A stretch of 28,868 nucleotides of DNA from JANOAR01 sp031411235 (GTDB taxonomy: Bacteria; Verrucomicrobiota; Verrucomicrobiia; Verrucomicrobiales; Verrucomicrobiaceae): assembly GCA_031411235.1 (NCBI GenBank), contig JANOAR010000302.1, forward strand, positions 1-28,868, read 5' to 3'. A program made the translations under genes and the position numbers. Shown here piece after piece: positions 24,410-28,868 of the stretch. Position 1 is the first letter of the stretch; each line of letters opens with the position of its first letter. The notes under the pieces are model-generated. The model was not told where the DNA came from. It saw only the letters and a program-made list of their open reading frames with translations, and made no database searches.

Positions 24410-24827
24410 GGGGGATAAACGGCTGAACGGGTTGTTCTGTGTGCCAGCGTTCGAGAGCTTCATCAAAGCCCTCCCATTCTTCCTCGGTGCCATCACCGAG
24501 CAAGGCTTCGGGTGAGGTTACCACGGGCACCTTTTGCAAGTGCGCGTGTTGTTCAGCCGTGAGCGGCTGCCAGGTTTCCTGCGACCATGAGGCGTCTGCC
24601 TTTTTGAAGCTGGGCTCGATAATCCCGGAAGTGTCGCTGTTAGCGCCTGAACCCGCCAGCCAGCCGCCCAATGTGCTGGCGGGCTGCTCGGGAACCGGAT
24701 TGATGACGGCGATCACTTTTCCGGCACCACTGAGAATCTCCAGCATGGTATCGCCATTCTGGAGAGATTTGATTTCATCCAGACAATGCGCTGCAAAATC
24801 GGTGATGCTTAATTGCCGTGTGCTCAT
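24399..24827 (-). CDS. Antitoxin of TA module 2
   Basis: A 142-aa protein starting MSTRQLSITDFAAHCLDEI. It shares its N-terminal DNA-binding/dimer segment with the module 1 antitoxin (N-terminal 30 residues), then diverges with a longer body. Features are GGWLAGSG, a Trp-rich stretch SWSQETWQPLTAEQHAHL and an acidic EEEWEGFDEALERW near the end, probably the toxin-binding part. Its start lies 31 bases past the helicase stop, on the same strand, so it can be part of the helicase transcript. Confidence 0.82.
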   Translation of the reverse strand: MSTRQLSITDFAAHCLDEIKSLQNGDTMLEILSGAGKVIAVINPVPEQPASTLGGWLAGSGANSDTSGIIEPSFKKADASWSQETWQPLTAEQHAHLQKVPVVTSPEALLGDGTEEEWEGFDEALERWHTEQPVQPFIPHAA

Positions 24828-24917
24828 GGTGCCAGACTAGGGTTTGGTAGGAAAAGGTCAATGCGCGGCGAAGGATTCCGAGAGAATGATGGCTGGGGCG
24901 AGGTCGGCGGTGGAGAG
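24820..24917. repeat. Helicase 3' end, parent copy of the direct repeat
   Basis: The native junction of the helicase stop with the module 2 antitoxin start; partner of 23893-23990 at a constant offset of 927 bases. Confidence 0.9.
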
Positions 24918-27900
24918 GCCACCGCGTGCGTCTTCCACCTGGGTATCGGCGCTTTCCTGAAGGGGATACTTGCCGAGGATTTCGAGGATCTTGTCCAGCA
25001 GTATGGACGCCTGGACGGGTGTCTTTTTGTGGCCTTTCTCCAGGGCGTTCAGGTCGCGTTGAAGGCGGACGAAGGTGGCGCGCTTGATGGCTGCCTGAGC
25101 CGCGCGCAGGAGGAATTTCTCCTCCTCGCTGGCGAGCTTGGGATGGCTGATGAAGACGGCTAGGAAGCGCAGGGCTTTGGATTCGTTCGGCCCCATTTGA
25201 TGATCTACCACCTGCCCCAGGTTGGCTTCCTGATAAAGCGAGTGCTTGAACTGCGCGATGGCGGCATTCACATGGTCATGATGCTGCTCAAGCAGCGGCA
25301 CAGCCTTTTCCCCTGCCACGGCTTTGAAGATGCGGGCGGCCTCGACGAAGCTCAGCTCTTCCAGTTCACCCTGAGCATTGGTGTAAAAGAACGCATCGCG
25401 TCGATTGTTGCGGATGAAGGTGAGCGTGGAGCTGTCGCGATGGCGGTCCTTGCGCCCGACGCGGGCGCGGAGCGGGAGGTTGCGTATCTCGCGGAAGCGG
25501 TCGGGGTTGCTCGACTTGAAGGCGCGCAGCTCCATGAGGTAGGCCAGCGTCTCGTCGCGCTCCTCTTGAATCTCGGCAGCGTCGAACATGCCAAAGGTGT
25601 CCACCTCCTCGTCGGTGGAGTAAATCTGACTGTCCTCGCCGAGAGCGGAGTGGAAGGCCTGGAGCTTGACGATGGCTTTCTTTTTGAGGTCAATCCCCGC
25701 ATCGACCTGGGCGGTGGGGAAGAAGTTGAAGATGTGGATGCGGTCCGCCGTGCTGCCAATGCGGTTGACTCGTCCAATGCGCTGCATGAGCCGGGTGGAG
25801 TTCCACGGCGTGTCATAGTTCACAATGACATTGGAACGATGGAGGTTCACACCTTCCGCCAGCACCTCGGTGGAGATGATGATCTGGAAGTCGTCGGCCT
25901 GCTCTTCAAGCGGGACGTTGGCGTCGAAGTTCGCCCGAACCTGGGGCATGCGATCTTTGCGCGTAGCGGAGTCGATGGTGAGGACACCCTTGAAGCCGTG
26001 CTCCTTGAGTTTATCGCGAATGTAGAGGGTGGTATCCTTTGACTCGGAGAAAACGACCAGACGCGGAGAGCCTGCCTTGAACTTCGCGGCATGATTGATC
26101 TTGGGAGAGAGCAGATCACCATGCAACTGGATGAGGAACTCATCAAACTTGGGGTCTCCCTTGACGGCCTTCCAGCCAGCGACCAGTTCGGTGAGCACTT
26201 CCAAGTCCTTCTTGAGCCCAGGAAGAAAGGCGGGATCGAAGTCCTCGGGGGTGCAGATTTCGAGAGTGATGTCATTCCCCTGGAGTTCCAGAATCTTGGC
26301 TTCCAGCTCGTCTTCGCGTTCCTCGACAATGTATTCGGAGACGTTGAGACTCGGGGCGATGAAGATTTTGCCCTTCTCGAACATGCTGACCATGGCCCAG
26401 GTGGCTTCCTTGAAGCGCATGAGGGACTGGGTGAAGGCGTGGAAGCTGCTGTCGAGCCGCTTTAAAAGCATCACTTTCATGATGCGGGCAAGCTGAGCGG
26501 AGACGCGGTCGGCGTTTAGAAACTTGATCTTCTTTTCGGGAACGAGATGGCCGATGGCACGGTAGCGATTGTAGCGCAGGCCATAATTAAGCCCTTCGAG
26601 CGTGCGGTCATACAGCGTCTCCATCGCGGGAGTGAGCTGATAGAGCAGCTTGTGCGGCGGCACGACCTTGGGAAACACGATGCCCTGGGCATCAAGGTCT
26701 TTGCTGTATAAGTCATGCTCCAGCAGGTCTGTGCGTGTGCGGCGGATGGTAATCTCCAGCACAACCTTCAGACGAATCTCTTCGTAAATGCGGCGGACTT
26801 CAGCGCGTGCCTGCTCCGGGCTGAGGTTATTGAGCGCGTTCTCGTAGTCCTTCTGTCGGCGTGCGAAAAAGTGCTGAAGATTGCTGGTTTCCAAGGTCGA
26901 GTCCTTGAGATCTTGGAACAGGCCAATGAGGTTGCGAATGTCCGTGGGGCGGTTGTTCAGCGGAGTGGCTGAGACAAGGATGACTTTTTTGCGGGCCAGC
27001 AAATTGTCCTTCAATCGACGGCGCGACGGGGTTTTGCAGATGCGCTGGAGTTCATCATAAGCTTCGGCAGTGTCATTGCGGAATTTATGCGCCTCATCGA
27101 CGATGATCAGGTCGAAACGCTCGGGCTTTCGAATCTTGTGCAGGCTGCCGCTGCTGTGCAGTTCCACATAGTGCATGTCGAACTTGTCCAGCGTGCTCTG
27201 CCAGCCATCCAGCAAGGCTGGAGGTGCAATGACGAGGACGAGGGAGAGATGTCCAGGAAAGCCGTTGTGATAGAAGAACTTCTTCGCAATGAGCACGGCG
27301 ATGATGGTTTTTCCCAAACCCACGACATCGGCGAGGAAGAACCCGTGATGCTTCTGGAGCATCAGGAAGCCCTGCTTTACCGCATCCATTTGATAAGCCA
27401 GACGCATGAAGCCATCGGGCATGTCGGTCTCGCTGTTGGGATCGTACTCAATGGCTGATCCGAAGAACTCGATGAGCAGTTTGATATAGAGATCGAAAGG
27501 GGAAAGATCCTCGCGCAGATGGCTGACGGCGGCGATGGCGGCTATGTCTTTGGGAAGCACATGCACGCTCTCTGCCCAGAGTTTTTCAAATTCAGCGGAG
27601 GCGAATGCAACATCAGCATGGTCGTGAGAGAGCACGTTGAACTCATAGTTGCTCGCCATCTCCTCCACGCCAAGGCCAGCAGCCGTGAGGTTGGAGGAGC
27701 CGGTGATGACGTGCCCTGGCTTATGTTCGCTGAAGCCTTCGGGGATGAAGAGATAGATCTTCGCATGAAGGCGCTTGGTGGGATGGGCGCGAATTTCTAT
27801 TTTCTTCGCCGCGACGTCCTCGACGAACTGCTTGATGCCCTTCTCGACTTCCGGCTTGTAATCTGCCTGCTGGATGTCGTTGGCCAGGCCCTCGCGAAAC

Positions 27901-28163
27901 TCCTTCATCACGCGGCCAGCATCAGCAAGGAAGAGCCGTCCTTTGCGATGATACTGCTCCATGATCTCATCCACATTGATGCCGACGAGCAGACGGATGA
28001 CGGGAACTTTTTCCAGATGCGGGCGGAGGGTGAAATAACCTGAGGCACGCAGATAACCGACCAAAGCATCGAAGCGCGCAATGTCCTGATTGTGCTCGAA
28101 CACGCCTGCGAACTTATTGAGCAGGGTGTTGTCGCCGTGATTGGTGAAGAAGCGAGTGGACAT
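24858..28163 (-). CDS. PLD-nuclease / SNF2-type helicase fusion protein
   Basis: A 1101-aa protein beginning at an ATG at 28163. The N-terminal phospholipase-D-like domain has H133-x-K135 (RLHAKIYLFIPEG) and GSSNLT (155-160), the half-site of a PLD-family nuclease. The SF2/SNF2 helicase follows: Walker A GLGKT (282-286), DEAH (356-359), SAT (398-400), a second lobe with VIVNYDTPWN and QRIGRVNRIG (794-803). The last 250 residues (RNNRRDAFFYTNAQGELEELSF, FVRLQRDLNALEKG) are of unknown fold. Such PLD-helicase proteins appear beside Eco57I-type methylases in predicted restriction loci, where the helicase is thought to translocate along unmodified DNA and the PLD domain to cut. Here the methylase lies downstream past two TA pairs. 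No DISARM drmA/drmB or BREX pglZ gene is present. Confidence 0.9.
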   Translation of the reverse strand: MSTRFFTNHGDNTLLNKFAGVFEHNQDIARFDALVGYLRASGYFTLRPHLEKVPVIRLLVGINVDEIMEQYHRKGRLFLADAGRVMKEFREGLANDIQQADYKPEVEKGIKQFVEDVAAKKIEIRAHPTKRLHAKIYLFIPEGFSEHKPGHVITGSSNLTAAGLGVEEMASNYEFNVLSHDHADVAFASAEFEKLWAESVHVLPKDIAAIAAVSHLREDLSPFDLYIKLLIEFFGSAIEYDPNSETDMPDGFMRLAYQMDAVKQGFLMLQKHHGFFLADVVGLGKTIIAVLIAKKFFYHNGFPGHLSLVLVIAPPALLDGWQSTLDKFDMHYVELHSSGSLHKIRKPERFDLIIVDEAHKFRNDTAEAYDELQRICKTPSRRRLKDNLLARKKVILVSATPLNNRPTDIRNLIGLFQDLKDSTLETSNLQHFFARRQKDYENALNNLSPEQARAEVRRIYEEIRLKVVLEITIRRTRTDLLEHDLYSKDLDAQGIVFPKVVPPHKLLYQLTPAMETLYDRTLEGLNYGLRYNRYRAIGHLVPEKKIKFLNADRVSAQLARIMKVMLLKRLDSSFHAFTQSLMRFKEATWAMVSMFEKGKIFIAPSLNVSEYIVEEREDELEAKILELQGNDITLEICTPEDFDPAFLPGLKKDLEVLTELVAGWKAVKGDPKFDEFLIQLHGDLLSPKINHAAKFKAGSPRLVVFSESKDTTLYIRDKLKEHGFKGVLTIDSATRKDRMPQVRANFDANVPLEEQADDFQIIISTEVLAEGVNLHRSNVIVNYDTPWNSTRLMQRIGRVNRIGSTADRIHIFNFFPTAQVDAGIDLKKKAIVKLQAFHSALGEDSQIYSTDEEVDTFGMFDAAEIQEERDETLAYLMELRAFKSSNPDRFREIRNLPLRARVGRKDRHRDSSTLTFIRNNRRDAFFYTNAQGELEELSFVEAARIFKAVAGEKAVPLLEQHHDHVNAAIAQFKHSLYQEANLGQVVDHQMGPNESKALRFLAVFISHPKLASEEEKFLLRAAQAAIKRATFVRLQRDLNALEKGHKKTPVQASILLDKILEILGKYPLQESADTQVEDARGGLSTADLAPAIILSESFAAH

Positions 28164-28680
28164 GGTAAGCGCATCGCCTGAAGCAGATCAGAAATTGGGC
28201 TGAGGGATTACTTCAAGTTGAGCCTGCTTCCTTTTCTGGGGACATTTCAGCCAAGGTTCAAGAAATGGTGATGACTTAGCGATAGCTTTCCATAAAAGCG
28301 AAGGATGCTTTGGAGAGCAAGATTTTCTGAGGAAATTAGCGGTAATGGCCGAGGCTGGGAGGGAGGTGAAGGGGCCGGGTGTCTTTGCCTATTTTCGCAC
28401 AGGGGTGGGACATTGGCGGGGGGATGCTTGGCTTTTTGCCAGATTTTTTCGCGGATGGGGCTCCAGAGGCTGGAGTGGAGAAGTTGGGAGTGGAGGAGTT
28501 GGGGAGACTGGAAGGGGAAGGGTGGGGCGGTGCCTATCGAAAATGAGAGGGATAAATCCTGCTTGCCAAACGGGCGTTGGGCTTCCTTTCTTGATGGCCC
28601 TAGGGCTGTGCTAGGGGTTGCGGGGTTTTGACGGGGCGCTGAGGAGGAGGGTCACGACTCTAGAAATGATAACCCGACGT
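28164..28680. other. Gene-free upstream region of the helicase operon
   Basis: No supported gene in these 517 bases. The part near 28,460-28,540 is G-rich with irregular GGAG/TTGGGAG units. The helicase promoter should be here, on the minus strand within the first 150 bases, but I cannot point to a convincing -35/-10 pair. Short open frames on the plus strand look like chance. Confidence 0.6.
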
Positions 28681-28716
28681 CTGGAAACAGTTTCCAGGGG
28701 GAAGGAAATGATTTCC
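28681..28716. repeat. Two adjacent perfect palindromes
   Basis: CTGGAAAC-A-GTTTCCAG (28681-28697) and GGAAAT-G-ATTTCC (28704-28716), each with a single central base. They share the core GGAAA/TTTCC and could be operator sites or hairpin-repeat parts. Confidence 0.75.
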
Positions 28717-28722
28717 ATGGGG

Positions 28723-28868
28723 CTGGCGCGACGCGGCAGGGGGCTGGCGCGGCGCGGCAGGGGGCTGGCGCGACGCGGCAGGGGGCTGGCGCGGCGCGGC
28801 AGGGGGCTGGCGTGTCGCGGCAGGGGGCTGGCGTGACGCGGCAGGGGGCTGGCGGGGGGTGGCGGGGG
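28723..28868. repeat. 21-bp tandem repeat, six full units and a degenerate seventh, running off the window
   Basis: Units begin at 28723, 28744, 28765, 28786, 28807 and 28828, consensus CTGGCGCGRCGCGGCAGGGGG. The variable base pattern alternates (CGA, CGG, CGA, CGG, TGT, TGA). A seventh degenerate unit begins at 28849 and reaches the window end. Because 21 is a multiple of three, one plus-strand frame reads a repeated GLARRGR peptide, but no start signal or downstream gene is visible. Confidence 0.88.

Noticed and set aside
19129..28163. DISARM or BREX system
   Set aside because: A helicase, PLD domain and adenine methylase are present, but no DrmA/DrmB (DUF1998), PglZ, BrxC or HsdS-like gene is found in the window.
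28305..28631. Plus-strand 108-codon open frame
   Set aside because: Low-complexity Gly/Trp/Arg-rich translation from a G-rich stretch, no domain, no plausible start context.
28723..28868. CRISPR array
   Set aside because: The 21-bp units are directly adjacent with no spacers between them, and no cas gene is nearby.

Overview
The window is GC-rich (roughly 60% by eye) and looks like a Verrucomicrobia chromosome, plausibly a Prosthecobacter/Verrucomicrobium relative. The grounds are several secreted caspase-like proteins, a planctomycete-type cytochrome c protein fused to an SHD1-like domain, a cytochrome-DUF4384 protein, a formylglycine-generating-enzyme-like fusion, and starts that almost all lack a Shine-Dalgarno sequence. 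This placement is inference from gene content only.

Region 1 (1-12,880, all minus strand) is an envelope/caspase region. In transcription order it holds a sigma-70-like factor and a membrane-anchored anti-sigma-like protein (12,880 to 11,481, ATGA overlap), a DUF6922-like orphan, and a small secreted Cys/Tyr-rich protein. Next comes a caspase-FGE fusion broken by two frameshifts that has also lost its catalytic cysteine. A compact same-strand run follows from 8,117 to 481: cytochrome-DUF4384, OmpA-type protein, caspase with an NTF2-like tail, NlpC/P60-like lipoprotein, and caspase with a peptidoglycan-binding domain. A truncated DUF1232 gene ends the region. Intergenic sequence here carries dispersed and inverted repeats.

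Region 2 (13,045-15,658, plus strand) holds tRNA-Val(GAC) with a clear terminator, a SirB1-like transglutaminase-fold protein, a secreted beta-propeller protein, and a small cytochrome-SHD1 protein.

Region 3 (15,659-28,163, minus strand) is a decayed and mosaic accessory/defence island. Its core is a 1101-aa PLD-nuclease/SNF2-helicase protein and a 1359-aa Eco57I-type adenine methyltransferase with a TaqI-like specificity region. Two related antitoxin/PIN-toxin pairs lie between them. After the methyltransferase come a frameshifted small gene, rhuM, a 301-aa acidic zinc-motif protein, and a 192-aa protein that may have a sliding-clamp-like fold. Degraded copies of the 3' ends of both the helicase and the methyltransferase flank the inserted cassettes. 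This suggests assembly by recombination between related versions of the same system.

Region 4 (28,164-28,868) has no convincing gene and ends in two perfect palindromes and a 21-bp tandem repeat array that runs to the window edge.
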